Positions 1 through 8,011 of a stretch of DNA of 32,033 nucleotides are shown one piece after another. The first letter of the stretch is position 1. The number at the start of each line of letters is the position of its first letter. The stretch is from UBA1563 sp041667115. Its GTDB lineage: Bacteria > Bacteroidota > Ignavibacteria > Ignavibacteriales > Ignavibacteriaceae. Below the pieces are notes generated by a model. It made no database searches, had not been told where the DNA came from, and saw only the letters and a program-made list of their open reading frames with translations. A program made the position numbers and the translations under genes. The DNA is taken from assembly GCA_041667115.1 (NCBI GenBank), contig JBAYFO010000042.1, positions 1 through 32,033 of the forward strand, in the 5' to 3' direction.

Positions 1-1
1 A

Positions 2-202
2 ATGTTTCCGCAAGAAGAATATTATCAAGTGATGCACATAAAAATGTTTCCTAAAAAAATTGTTCACGCAGAAAATCTTGGCGGGGACATTAACAAGCTA
101 AGCAATAAACGAGCGTGGATCGGCTGTTTTCCGCTTCGCGGAATTGAACTTGAATCGGCAATGTGCCGGATCGTTGCGTTTTTACCAAAAGATGAAAAAT
201 AA
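2..202 (+). CDS. Cyclase-family (kynurenine formamidase-like) protein, C-terminal fragment
   Basis: Only the last ~66 residues lie in the window; the gene begins upstream, so the ATG at position 2 is probably internal. The visible segment follows the C-terminal pattern of the cyclase/arylformamidase family (PF04199): an E-N-L-G-G-D-I stretch, a basic N-K-R-A-W-I-G-C-F-P strand, then E-S-A-M-C-R-I-V-A-F close to the end. Enzymes of this family are metal-dependent amide or ester hydrolases. It ends 21 bases before the FAD subunit of a molybdenum hydroxylase on the same strand, so it is probably part of that operon and may act on the same heterocyclic or aromatic compound. The metal-binding residues are outside the window, so the family call rests on the C-terminus alone. 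Confidence 0.6.
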   Translation: MFPQEEYYQVMHIKMFPKKIVHAENLGGDINKLSNKRAWIGCFPLRGIELESAMCRIVAFLPKDEK

Positions 203-223
203 TTTTCAACAGCGGAGTCTATC

Positions 224-1111
224 GTGGCAATTGAAAATCAATTTGATTATGTAAGAGCAAAAAATCTTGACGAAATATTCGGTGTTTTCCCACATTACAA
301 AAACCCGGTTATTCTTGCCGGAGGCACTGACTTAGTTGAGTTTCTTAAAACCGGTGTTGTGCAACCTGATGTTGTTATTGATATTAAAGGGCTTGACCTT
401 TTAAAAGATATCCGGCTCGGCAATAATATTTTGTGGATTGGCGCCGGTGTAACTTTTAACGAGCTCATCGAATCGGAAATTATCAACGAACATTTTCCAG
501 TCATTGCAGAGATGAGCAAAACGGTTGCTTCGGTTGGAATAAGAAACCGCGCAACATTAGTAGGAAACATTTGTTCGGCAGTTCCATGCATGGATAGCGG
601 ACCTCTCCTGTCGGTATACAAAGCGAACGTTATTACTGCGGGGCAAATCGGTGAAAGAAAAATTCCGATTGAACAATGGTTTATAGCGCCGCGCAAAACA
701 GCGCTATTTAAAAATGAAATCGTTAAAGGAATTTCCATTCAACTGCCGGATAAAAAACATGCCGGATGTTTTGTAAAACTTGGCAGATACAACGGTGAAG
801 ACCTCGCACAGGTTAATCTCGCAATTTTAGCTTTCGAAGACTATTCGTTCCGCATTTCATTCGGTGCTGTTGCCCCAATTCCAGTTAGAGCTATGCGGGT
901 TGAAAGATTATTGAATCGGCAAAAACTTCTTCCTGATTTATTAGAAAAAGCAAAGCAAATACTTGAGGAAGAGATTGCACCGATAACTGATGTTCGTGCG
1001 ACAAAAGAATATAGAATGCACATGGCAAAAGTAATGCTCGATCGCGGATTATATACGGCAGTCGATAGACTGAATGGTGAAGGACCTGCGTACGGCAAAA
1101 GGATAATTTAA
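224..1111 (+). CDS. Molybdenum hydroxylase, FAD-binding medium subunit
   Basis: This 295-residue protein has the FAD-binding pattern of the CoxM/XdhB/HcrB family: A-G-G-T-D-L near residue 32 and a second flavin segment around residues 105-125 (V-G-I-R-N-R-A-T-L-V-G-N-I). It passes electrons between the FeS subunit and the acceptor in a three-subunit xanthine-dehydrogenase-type enzyme in the cytoplasm. The start is GTG, preceded by GCGGAG about 7 bases upstream. The next two genes encode the 2Fe-2S and molybdopterin subunits, giving the usual split arrangement. The length is normal for the family (280-300). The substrate cannot be read from this subunit. Confidence 0.88.
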   Translation: MAIENQFDYVRAKNLDEIFGVFPHYKNPVILAGGTDLVEFLKTGVVQPDVVIDIKGLDLLKDIRLGNNILWIGAGVTFNELIESEIINEHFPVIAEMSKTVASVGIRNRATLVGNICSAVPCMDSGPLLSVYKANVITAGQIGERKIPIEQWFIAPRKTALFKNEIVKGISIQLPDKKHAGCFVKLGRYNGEDLAQVNLAILAFEDYSFRISFGAVAPIPVRAMRVERLLNRQKLLPDLLEKAKQILEEEIAPITDVRATKEYRMHMAKVMLDRGLYTAVDRLNGEGPAYGKRII

Positions 1112-1129
1112 TTTTTCTGAATTTCCTGT

Positions 1130-1134
1130 AGGAG
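1130..1134 (+). promoter_or_regulatory. Shine-Dalgarno that sets the 2Fe-2S subunit start
   Basis: AGGAG lies only 2 bases before the ATG at 1137 but 8 bases before the in-frame ATG at 1143. The spacing favours 1143 as the real start, removing two residues from the longer reading. Confidence 0.6.
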
Positions 1135-1142
1135 AAATGTTC

Positions 1143-1598
1143 ATGAAAAAAGAAATAAGTTTTTTATTAAACGGTGAAAAAAGACAAATTGAAGTCGGTT
1201 CCACGGAAATTCTTCTTGAAGTGTTGAGAGATAGACTTGGCCTTAACAGCCCCAAATGCGGCTGCGATAGAGGTGACTGCGGAACTTGCACCGTCATGAT
1301 CAACGGAAGAACCGTACGCAGTTGCCTTGTGCTTGCAATTGAAGTTGACGAACAGGAAGTCTTAACGCTCGAAGGAACAATGCAGGGAGAACTAACTCCG
1401 CTGCAAGAATCATTTCTTAAACACAATTCTTTTCAATGTGGATTTTGCGCTCCCGGTGTAATCCTTTCAACCACAGAACTCCTTGCAAAAAATCCTCATC
1501 CGGAAAAAGAAGAAATACAAGAAGCGCTTGCGGGAAACCTTTGCCGCTGCACCGGGTATTCTCCAATCATTGATGCGGTTATTGATTTAGTAAAATAA
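1143..1598 (+). CDS. Molybdenum hydroxylase, 2Fe-2S small subunit
   Basis: This ~151-residue iron-sulfur subunit belongs to the CoxS/XdhC/HcrC family. The N-terminal plant-ferredoxin-like domain shows C-D-R-G-D-C-G-T-C followed about 12 residues later by another Cys (R-S-C), the ligands of one cluster. The C-terminal four-helix domain shows C-G-F-C-A-P-G and N-L-C-R-C-T-G-Y, the ligands of the second cluster. Both sets look complete. It carries electrons from the molybdenum centre to FAD. It lies 31 bases after the FAD subunit and 15 bases before the molybdopterin subunit, consistent with one transcript. The start was moved to the second ATG because of the ribosome-binding site spacing. Confidence 0.92.
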   Translation: MKKEISFLLNGEKRQIEVGSTEILLEVLRDRLGLNSPKCGCDRGDCGTCTVMINGRTVRSCLVLAIEVDEQEVLTLEGTMQGELTPLQESFLKHNSFQCGFCAPGVILSTTELLAKNPHPEKEEIQEALAGNLCRCTGYSPIIDAVIDLVK

Positions 1599-1613
1599 GT
1601 CTAAGGAAAATTT

Positions 1614-3959
1614 ATGGACGAGTACAAATTTATTGGCAAATCTTCTGTTAGAGTTGATGGAAAAGTAAAGGTTTCCGGAGCCGCTCAATTTATTGACGAT
1701 CTGGATTTTGGACCGAATTTACTTTTTGCGGAAATTGTCGAAAGCAAGTTTGCGCATGCAATTATCAACTCGATCGATACTTCCGAAGCAGAAAAAATTC
1801 CCGGAGTTGTAAAAATTGTTACCGGAAAAGATTTTCCTTTCCGCTTTGGTCTCTACATGCACGACCGTTATATTTTTGCGCAAGACCGCGTAAGGTTTGT
1901 TGGTGAGCAAGTTGCCGCCGTAATTGCAAGGGATGCCGTAACCGCTAAAGCCGCGGCAAAATTGGTTAAAGTCGATTACACCGAATTAACTCCGGTTCTA
2001 TCAGTTCAGCAAGCGCTAGGTGATTCACCGTTTCTCATTCATCCTGATTTAAAGGATTATCATCACGTTCCCTGGTTTTTTCCACAAACCAATTCCAATG
2101 TTGCACATCTTCGCAAAGTAAGAAACGGAAATGTTGAAAATGCATTTGCCGATTCCGATGTGGTACTTGACGATGTTTATACCGTTCCGCGGTATGCGCA
2201 CTGCGCGCTTGAAGTTCACGGCGCGGTTGGTTTACTTGATCATTCTGGCAGATTAACTGTTTGGACGGCTTCACAATCTCCACACACGCAGCGGCATTTA
2301 TTTGCAGAAGCGTTGGCTCCGTTGGGATTTCAACATAAAGATGTCCGCGTCATTACGCCGTTTGTTGGCGGTGGTTTTGGGGGCAAAGCAGGAGTATCGA
2401 TGGAAATTCTCGGCGCTGCCCTTGCAACAAAAGTAAAAGGAAATCCTGTTAAAATTCTTTGGTCGCGTGCACAGGAATTTTACAACACGTATCAACGGCA
2501 AGGCGTTGTTGCGCGGTTAAAAGTCGGTGTAAAAAATGACGGAACGATTACCGCGCTTGAACACACGCTTTACTGGGATGCCGGCGCCTATGTTGAATAC
2601 GGTGCGAACGTTGTGAACGCGGCGGGACTTTCTGCGACCGGTCCGTACAGAATTCCAAATATTAAAATTGATTCGTATTGTGTTTATACAAATTTGCCGC
2701 CGGGCGGACCATATCGCGGTTTTGGCTATTCGGAATTTTTATTCGGACTCGAATCTCACATAAACGAACTTGCGAAAAAAATAAAAATGGATCCGGTTGA
2801 GTTTAGAAAAAAGAATGCGATCCGCGAAGGTGATCGGCTTACATACGGCTCTGCAATGAATCCCAATGGATTAATGGAAGCTATTGATAAGGTTGCCAAA
2901 GAGATTGAATGGGAAAAGAAAGAAACTTCTTCCGATCCGAATAAAGTTATTGGAAAAGGTTTTTCATTATTTTGGAAAGCTCCAGCGATGCCGCCGAACG
3001 CTTCATCATCGGCGTTTCTAAAATTTAATGAAGATGCAAGTTTAAATATTCTTGTTTCGGGAATGGAAATCGGGCAGGGCTATTTAACGGTGCTTGCACA
3101 AATCGCGGCGGAAGTTCTTTCTATTCCGGTAGAAAAAATCAGAGTGGAAACTCCCGACACAGACCGCAATCCATACGAATGGCAAACGGTTGCATCGCAT
3201 GTTACGTGGGGCTGCGGTAACGCCGTTAAACAAGCCGCAGAAGATGCGCGTGAACAGATTTTTGATTTACTTGAAAGGGCACTTGAGAAAAAGAGAGGCG
3301 AACTTTATTTGGAAGATGAATGTGTCAAATCAAAAGTTGAAAAAGATTTTTCTTTGCCGTTAAAGGATTTTATTATTTCGGGCATTCAAAAAGAAGACGG
3401 AACATTTAGAGGCGGACCAATTATCGGGCGCGGAATGTTCATGCCGGAATTTGCTTCGGCGTTAAGCGATCCCGAAACAAGCCAGGGCGGACATCCGAAT
3501 GTGCATTACACGGTTGGCGCTGCGGCGGTAAAAATTGAAATTGATAAGCAAACCGGGAAAGTAAAAATTCCCAAAGTTGTTCTGGCGGTTGATTGCGGCA
3601 AAGCGTTAAATCCCGATTTAGTGAACGGACAAATTACCGGCGGAATTCTGCAAGGCATTGCAACGGTTTTGTATGAAGATATGCGTTTTGATGATAAAGG
3701 AAAACTGATCAATGCGAACTTTTCCGATTATAAAATTCCAACGGCGATGGATATTCCCGATGAAGTTGTTCCGATAATTATTGAAACAGCGCAGCCGGAT
3801 GGACCATATGGCGCGCGTGGAATGGGCGAACACACGATGATTCCCGCCGCACCGATAATTGCAAACGCTGTTGAAGATGCGCTTGGAATAAGGATTAAGT
3901 CAATGCCGATTACTGCGGAAAAAATTGCGCTGGCAGTGAAGAATAGAGAGAAGGAATAA
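1614..3959 (+). CDS. Molybdenum hydroxylase, molybdopterin-binding large subunit
   Basis: This 781-residue catalytic subunit belongs to the xanthine dehydrogenase/aldehyde oxidase family. Visible motifs are the R-F-V-G-E-Q-V-A-A-V-I-A segment near residues 94-105, G-G-G-F-G-G-K-A-G at 252-260, P-Y-R-G-F-G-Y at 366-372, E-I-G-Q-G at 485-489, and G-A-R-G-M-G-E at 733-739. The last Glu corresponds to the general base conserved in the family. The active-site loop is of the R-G-F-G type seen in xanthine dehydrogenase and hydroxybenzoyl-CoA reductase, not the A-Y-x-C-S-F-R loop of aerobic CO dehydrogenase. Family members hydroxylate N-heterocycles or aldehydes, or reduce aromatic CoA esters. Which applies here is unknown. 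The upstream cyclase-family gene slightly favours a purine, nicotinate or related heterocycle pathway. No MoCo-insertion chaperone is visible. Confidence 0.9.
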   Translation: MDEYKFIGKSSVRVDGKVKVSGAAQFIDDLDFGPNLLFAEIVESKFAHAIINSIDTSEAEKIPGVVKIVTGKDFPFRFGLYMHDRYIFAQDRVRFVGEQVAAVIARDAVTAKAAAKLVKVDYTELTPVLSVQQALGDSPFLIHPDLKDYHHVPWFFPQTNSNVAHLRKVRNGNVENAFADSDVVLDDVYTVPRYAHCALEVHGAVGLLDHSGRLTVWTASQSPHTQRHLFAEALAPLGFQHKDVRVITPFVGGGFGGKAGVSMEILGAALATKVKGNPVKILWSRAQEFYNTYQRQGVVARLKVGVKNDGTITALEHTLYWDAGAYVEYGANVVNAAGLSATGPYRIPNIKIDSYCVYTNLPPGGPYRGFGYSEFLFGLESHINELAKKIKMDPVEFRKKNAIREGDRLTYGSAMNPNGLMEAIDKVAKEIEWEKKETSSDPNKVIGKGFSLFWKAPAMPPNASSSAFLKFNEDASLNILVSGMEIGQGYLTVLAQIAAEVLSIPVEKIRVETPDTDRNPYEWQTVASHVTWGCGNAVKQAAEDAREQIFDLLERALEKKRGELYLEDECVKSKVEKDFSLPLKDFIISGIQKEDGTFRGGPIIGRGMFMPEFASALSDPETSQGGHPNVHYTVGAAAVKIEIDKQTGKVKIPKVVLAVDCGKALNPDLVNGQITGGILQGIATVLYEDMRFDDKGKLINANFSDYKIPTAMDIPDEVVPIIIETAQPDGPYGARGMGEHTMIPAAPIIANAVEDALGIRIKSMPITAEKIALAVKNREKE

Positions 3960-3977
3960 GTCGTAAGTTATAAGTTT
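3957..3977 (+). repeat. Three tandem heptanucleotides (TAAGTNN)
   Basis: TAAGTCG, TAAGTTA and TAAGTTT follow each other exactly, and the first supplies the stop codon of the molybdopterin subunit. The tract is short, but it shares its 7-nt period with the other tandem repeats in the window. Confidence 0.55.
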
Positions 3978-4022
3978 GAGAATCATTAATGTCTATTATC
4001 AAATTGACGATAACTCAAAAAT

Positions 4023-4586
4023 TTATCGCAATACATTCTTTATCTTCAACTCGCTCTCGTTGATAACTTTTTCCAGTCTTGATAGTTGTGTCGTTTCTTG
4101 TTTGGCGCTTAAAATCCAGAAGTAAATAGTTCTTTTATATGAAGACGGTTGTTTTGAGAAAAATCCCCACGCTGGTTTATTCGCTTTAAATTTCTGTTCA
4201 AATTCTGTTGGCAGTTTTTCCGGTTTATTCTCATAACTGTAGAGTTTAGTTTTATCAACTTTTCTATTTTTATATAGCTCCAGGCCTTCTGGTTGCATTA
4301 ATCCCAATTTAATCAGTTCTTCAGCTTTCTTTATGTTCACAGCGCTCCAAATACTTTTTGGATTCCTTGGAGTAAAACGGATACAGTAACTTTCGCCGTC
4401 AATAGATTTTCGAACGCTATCAATCCATCCAAAACAAATCGCTTCATCAACAGATTGTGACCAGGTGAAGCTTGGTTTGCCGCTATCTACTTTGTAAAAA
4501 CCGACCAATAATTCAGTTTCTTTCTTGTGGTTCTTCACGAACCACTCTCTAAAGTCGGACTGCTTTGCAAAAAATATTGGCTTCAT
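4023..4586 (-). CDS. YdeI/OmpD-associated family protein
   Basis: This 187-residue cytoplasmic protein matches the YdeI/OmdA (bacteriocin-protection) family. It starts M-K-P-I-F-F followed by F-R-E-W-F, contains the family block S-V-D-E-A-I-C-F-G-W-I-D-S near residues 44-56, then R-F-T-P-R-N-P-K-S-I-W-S, and ends with a basic C-terminus around P-S-Y-K-R-T. The biochemical role of the family is not firmly known; members have been linked to resistance to antimicrobial peptides. Another ATG lies four codons upstream (4598), but the family usually begins at the M-K-P start used here. No strong ribosome-binding site precedes either. It stands alone between genes on the opposite strand. Confidence 0.8.
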   Translation of the reverse strand: MKPIFFAKQSDFREWFVKNHKKETELLVGFYKVDSGKPSFTWSQSVDEAICFGWIDSVRKSIDGESYCIRFTPRNPKSIWSAVNIKKAEELIKLGLMQPEGLELYKNRKVDKTKLYSYENKPEKLPTEFEQKFKANKPAWGFFSKQPSSYKRTIYFWILSAKQETTQLSRLEKVINESELKIKNVLR

Positions 4587-4786
4587 TAAAACGGCCAATA
4601 GTTACTCAAGTACATATAAGTTCTCATCTTCAAAATGCAAATTAATTTGATGACCAAAATTACATAAATGAAACGAATGGATGAATATTCCCTTGAACCA
4701 GATGGTAGAGGTTTTGAACCTGTAGCATTTTTGAAAAAGTTAAAAATTTACGGTCATAACTTATTTTTATAAAAATTAAAATTTTG

Positions 4787-4818
4787 TTTGACTTTAATTT
4801 CTTAACTAATTACTTTTG
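4787..4818 (+). promoter_or_regulatory. Putative Bacteroidota-type promoter for the GNAT gene
   Basis: TTTG at 4787-4790 and TACTTTTG at 4811-4818 are separated by 20 bases. This fits the Bacteroidota primary sigma consensus (-33 TTTG, about 19 bases, -7 TAnnTTTG). It lies 65 bases before the acetyltransferase start, in an AT-rich 297-base gap (4587-4883) that otherwise shows nothing recognisable. Confidence 0.4.
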
Positions 4819-4883
4819 TCATGAATTAAAGTATCATTCATTCAACTAACGTTTTTTTAGGGCTAGATTAAACTGTAAATGAG

Positions 4884-5726
4884 ATGAATATAGTTATTAA
4901 AAATTCCACTCTTTCTGAAATGCCCCATCTCTGTAAGCTCGCTGAAATTGATGGGCGTAATCCGGGATTAAATGATTCCGATCTCTTTTTCCAATTTGAT
5001 CCTGAAGGATTTTTTATTGCCGTTAATCAACAAGAAATTGTCGGTTCGGTCTCCGCTGTAAATTATGGAAACGATTTCGGATTCATCGGCTTGCACTTTG
5101 TCCTTCCGCAAGTTCAAAACACAATTGTTGGTGATAAACTTTTAGAAGTAGCGCTGAATAAAGTAGGGGAGAGAAACGTTGGGATCAATTGCTCCGCAAC
5201 GCAAGTTGAATATTATTCCAATCACGGTTTTACCCCCTGTCACGAAATTTTTACGTATGAAGGAATCGCAGATGGTTTAACACCAGCAATGGATGATATT
5301 GTTAGTCCATTCAAGTATTCTTTCGACCAACTGGATGGTTTTGATAAACAGTTTTTCCCGTATGATAGAAAAAAATTATTAATGCTTTGGTGCAACCAGC
5401 GGCAGAGTTTATTATTGGGCAAGTATAAGGATAATAACTATTGCGCTTACGGACTCTTTACTCCTTCAGTATCCGGTTTTAAAATTTCCTCTCTTGTAGC
5501 TGATACCCCCGAAAACGCAGAACATATACTCTCTTCACTACTTGGACATTTAGAAAAAGGTTCTCACTACTTTATTGATCTCCCGAAAGATAATCCGGGT
5601 GCAATCAACTTAGCGGAAAAAATGAAAATGAAAAAGATAAAAGAAACAATACGAATGTATTCTCGATCTGATCCGAATCTTCCTTTACAAAATATATACA
5701 GCTTTACCAACAACGAACTGGGTTAA
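4884..5726 (+). CDS. GNAT-family N-acetyltransferase with C-terminal Acetyltransf_18-like domain
   Basis: This 280-residue protein is a two-domain acetyltransferase. Residues 1-130 form a GNAT fold: a start typical of the family (I-K-N-S-T-L-S-E-M-P), strand V-G-S-V-S-A-V near 52-58, and the late Y-Y-S-N-H-G-F segment typical of GNAT C-termini near 108-115. Residues ~150-280 resemble the second domain found in YitH-type proteins, ending with R-M-Y-S-R and a terminal N-E-L-G. Such enzymes transfer acetyl from acetyl-CoA to an amine, but the substrate is unknown. It is a single gene with its own likely promoter. Fifty-nine bases separate it from the tail-collar gene. Confidence 0.75.
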   Translation: MNIVIKNSTLSEMPHLCKLAEIDGRNPGLNDSDLFFQFDPEGFFIAVNQQEIVGSVSAVNYGNDFGFIGLHFVLPQVQNTIVGDKLLEVALNKVGERNVGINCSATQVEYYSNHGFTPCHEIFTYEGIADGLTPAMDDIVSPFKYSFDQLDGFDKQFFPYDRKKLLMLWCNQRQSLLLGKYKDNNYCAYGLFTPSVSGFKISSLVADTPENAEHILSSLLGHLEKGSHYFIDLPKDNPGAINLAEKMKMKKIKETIRMYSRSDPNLPLQNIYSFTNNELG

Positions 5727-5785
5727 CTTAAAAAATATGTAAACCGAGTAAATAACTAATTATTAAATATTTCAAAGGAGTTTTT

Positions 5786-6436
5786 ATGGCAGCATCAGAA
5801 CCTTTAATGGCATCTGTAGATTTATGGCCTCTTGATTGGGCTCCCCAAGGGTGGGTTATCTGCGGTGGACAAATGCTAGCGGTGAATCAATATACCGCTC
5901 TTTATTCTTTACTTGGCACACGTTACGGCGGTAACGGTCAAACAACATTTGGAGTGCCGGATATGCGGGGCAGAGTACCTGTCGGTGTTGGACAGGGAGT
6001 ATATCAAGGAGCATCTAATTATGTGCTTGCTCAAACCGGTGGCTTGGAACAGATTACTTTAACAGCTGCCCAGGGACCTCTTGCAACGCATACACACACA
6101 ACAGCAGTTACAGATCCTGTTTTTACCGCAACAGCAACCAGTAGCGATAAACCGGGGGCACACGATGGCGCAAGAGGCGTTGTAACCTCTAATACTCCAG
6201 TTAATAATTTCCCGGTAGCCTTAGCGGCTGGAGTAAACAATTATGCGACGACATCAAATGCTAATATGGGAGCTTCCACTATTTCAGTTACAGTTACTCT
6301 TTCAAAAACAAGCCCGGGTTCCGTTGTAGTTAATCCGAGTGGAGCTGCTGCCGCACAGGCACATGAAAACAGAATGCCTTTTATGGTGCTTAATTATATT
6401 TTGGCTGTAGAAGGAATTTATCCAATGAGGCCGTAG
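5786..6436 (+). CDS. Phage tail-collar domain protein (microcystin-dependent-protein type)
   Basis: This 216-residue protein has the tail-collar signature: N-terminal P-L-D-W-A-P-Q-G-W with G-G-Q-M-L-A-V-N-Q-Y, then F-G-V-P-D-M-R-G-R-V-P-V-G at about residues 56-68, and a closing N-R-M-P-F-M-V-L-N-Y segment followed by I-Y-P-M-R-P. Chromosomal genes of this type (MdpB-like) are widespread in bacteria; they resemble short tail fibre and collar proteins and are thought to act at or outside the cell surface. There is no signal peptide. A strong AAAGGAG lies at 5774-5780. Such genes often occur two or three in a row, but only one is present here, with no other phage genes. It is followed by a short hairpin and then a T9SS cargo gene. 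Confidence 0.85.
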   Translation: MAASEPLMASVDLWPLDWAPQGWVICGGQMLAVNQYTALYSLLGTRYGGNGQTTFGVPDMRGRVPVGVGQGVYQGASNYVLAQTGGLEQITLTAAQGPLATHTHTTAVTDPVFTATATSSDKPGAHDGARGVVTSNTPVNNFPVALAAGVNNYATTSNANMGASTISVTVTLSKTSPGSVVVNPSGAAAAQAHENRMPFMVLNYILAVEGIYPMRP

Positions 6437-6453
6437 TTGGTTCTCAAGTTTGA

Positions 6454-6476
6454 AGGCGCATCTTAAAGGTGCGCCT
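6454..6476 (+). terminator. Hairpin after the tail-collar gene, weak terminator
   Basis: AGGCGCA (6454-6460) and TGCGCCT (6470-6476) form a 7-bp stem with a 9-base loop. There is no real T-tract after it, so it may only attenuate transcription before the next gene. Confidence 0.4.
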
Positions 6477-6515
6477 GTTAATACTTTGTCAAAGAAATAC
6501 TAATTAGAGGTTTTT

Positions 6516-7931
6516 ATGATATACAAATTCAGATATGTTTTAGCAGTATGTCTTTTATTATCTTATTTTAGTTTTACACAAACCTATAAAGCTGTAGCTG
6601 CAACAGGTGGCGGAACAGCTACACTTAATGATGTTATAGGTGTTTATGTACAATATGGGACGTATAATACTTATCCATCTTATGTAAAGGTAAATGGAAG
6701 TGGGCCAAATAATAATCCAAGCTATGTTTTTGTAGATCAAATCTATAATTGCTGGTCTTTTTATAGTTCAATACAAGACGTTTATTATTGGTATTATTGG
6801 AATTCTGGAACCCCAAGTACTTTCCCATTAGGGAGCAGTAATCTTAGTTGGACTGATGCTGGTGGTACTTATGCTTCAATGCCCCCGACTACCTCACAAA
6901 ACGCAACTGCCAACATGGCCTTTACAAACGGTTCCAGTTATACACCACCCACTGCTACTCCCGGCACAAACAATAACCCCGTTGGAAGATTTCAATTGAC
7001 GGGTTCATCATATGGCGGTGTATTACAAGCGTTAACAGTTTCTTTTTCAGGCACAAGAAGTGGAGTGTCAAATGTTAAATTATGGAGTTCTACTGATAAT
7101 TCGTTTAACTCGGGTACTGATGTACAGTTGAATTCTAAATCTGATGGTTCTTCTATAACATTTAACAGTTTTAACAGTCTTGTTGACAACAGTTCCGGTA
7201 CCTACTACTTTCTCACTGTGGATTTAGCGAGTGGAGCAACTGGTAGTGTTACCGCGACAATACCGAGCCAGGCTTCATTCACATTTGCAGGTGCAAATCA
7301 ACCAGGAAGTTTTACAACCGCTGTTTTGACTTCCGCAACTGCACCACTGCCTGTTGAACTCAGTTCTTTCTCTGCTCAGCAAACTGGAAACATGGTAACT
7401 CTTAACTGGTCAACAGCCACTGAAGTGAGGAATTACGGTTTTGAGGTTGAAAAGTCAAAGGGCAAAAGTCAAAACTCAAATGTTGATGTCAGTTGGGAAA
7501 AGATCGGCTTTGTTCAAGGGAATGGGAACAGCAACTCTCCCAAGTCATATTCGTTTGTTGATAAAGCGGTCCCTATAGGAAAATATTCCTACCGCTTAAA
7601 GCAAATTGATTTTGACGGACAGTACGAGTACTCACCGGTTGTTGATGTTCAAGTTGATGCGCCTTTAACATTTGCGTTAAAGCAGAATTACCCGAACCCG
7701 TTTAATCCGAAGACAATTATCGGCTATCAACTTCCTAACGCAAATCATGTAATCTTAAAGGTATATGATATTCTTGGGAGCGAGGTAGCGGTGTTGGTTA
7801 ATGGATTGCAGACGGCTGGTGATTATGAAATCCCGTTTGACGGAGAAAAATTAAACAGTGGAATTTATTTCTACAAACTTCAAACAAGCGATGGTTTTAC
7901 CGCAATAAAAAAGCTGATGCTTGTTAAATAA
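6516..7931 (+). CDS. Secreted protein with C-terminal T9SS type A sorting domain
   Basis: This 471-residue exported protein has an N-terminal signal peptide (basic start, then A-V-C-L-L-L-S-Y-F-S-F, probable cleavage near A-V-A-A). Residues ~35-130 are rich in Tyr, Trp, Ser, Gly and Asn and were not recognised. Residues ~140-270 look like beta-sandwich sequence. Residues ~280-370 carry a segment common in Ignavibacteria T9SS proteins (P-L-P-V-E-L-S-S-F, then V-Q-G-N-G-N-S-N-S-P-K). Residues ~388-471 are the T9SS sorting domain with N-Y-P-N-P-F-N-P, L-K-V-Y-D-I-L-G and the closing S-G-I-Y-F-Y-K-L. It should be exported by Sec, carried out by T9SS, and attached to the surface or released. AGAGG at 6506-6510 supports the start. 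An internal heptanucleotide tract adds extra residues near 312-322. Confidence 0.85.
   Translation: MIYKFRYVLAVCLLLSYFSFTQTYKAVAATGGGTATLNDVIGVYVQYGTYNTYPSYVKVNGSGPNNNPSYVFVDQIYNCWSFYSSIQDVYYWYYWNSGTPSTFPLGSSNLSWTDAGGTYASMPPTTSQNATANMAFTNGSSYTPPTATPGTNNNPVGRFQLTGSSYGGVLQALTVSFSGTRSGVSNVKLWSSTDNSFNSGTDVQLNSKSDGSSITFNSFNSLVDNSSGTYYFLTVDLASGATGSVTATIPSQASFTFAGANQPGSFTTAVLTSATAPLPVELSSFSAQQTGNMVTLNWSTATEVRNYGFEVEKSKGKSQNSNVDVSWEKIGFVQGNGNSNSPKSYSFVDKAVPIGKYSYRLKQIDFDGQYEYSPVVDVQVDAPLTFALKQNYPNPFNPKTIIGYQLPNANHVILKVYDILGSEVAVLVNGLQTAGDYEIPFDGEKLNSGIYFYKLQTSDGFTAIKKLMLVK
7449..7483 (+). repeat. Five tandem heptanucleotides (CAAAAGT-like) inside a coding region
   Basis: GAAAAGT, CAAAGGG, CAAAAGT, CAAAACT and CAAATGT abut exactly. 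They encode a Lys/Ser/Asn-rich stretch inside the conserved segment just before W-E-K-I-G. Thirty-five bases is not a multiple of three, so any in-frame expansion must have included flanking bases. Confidence 0.7.
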
Positions 7932-7943
7932 AACAAACACATT

Positions 7944-8000
7944 CCTTCGGGATCTTAAATGTTGTAAAGTTTAACGGTCCCGAAGGGTTTAATTTTTTTT
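7944..8000 (+). terminator. Rho-independent terminator after the T9SS gene
   Basis: CCTTCGGGA (7944-7952) and TCCCGAAGG (7978-7986) form a 9-bp stem with a 25-base loop, followed by GTTTAA and eight T residues (7993-8000). It lies between convergent genes. Confidence 0.75.
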
Positions 8001-8011
8001 ACTTTAGATGA

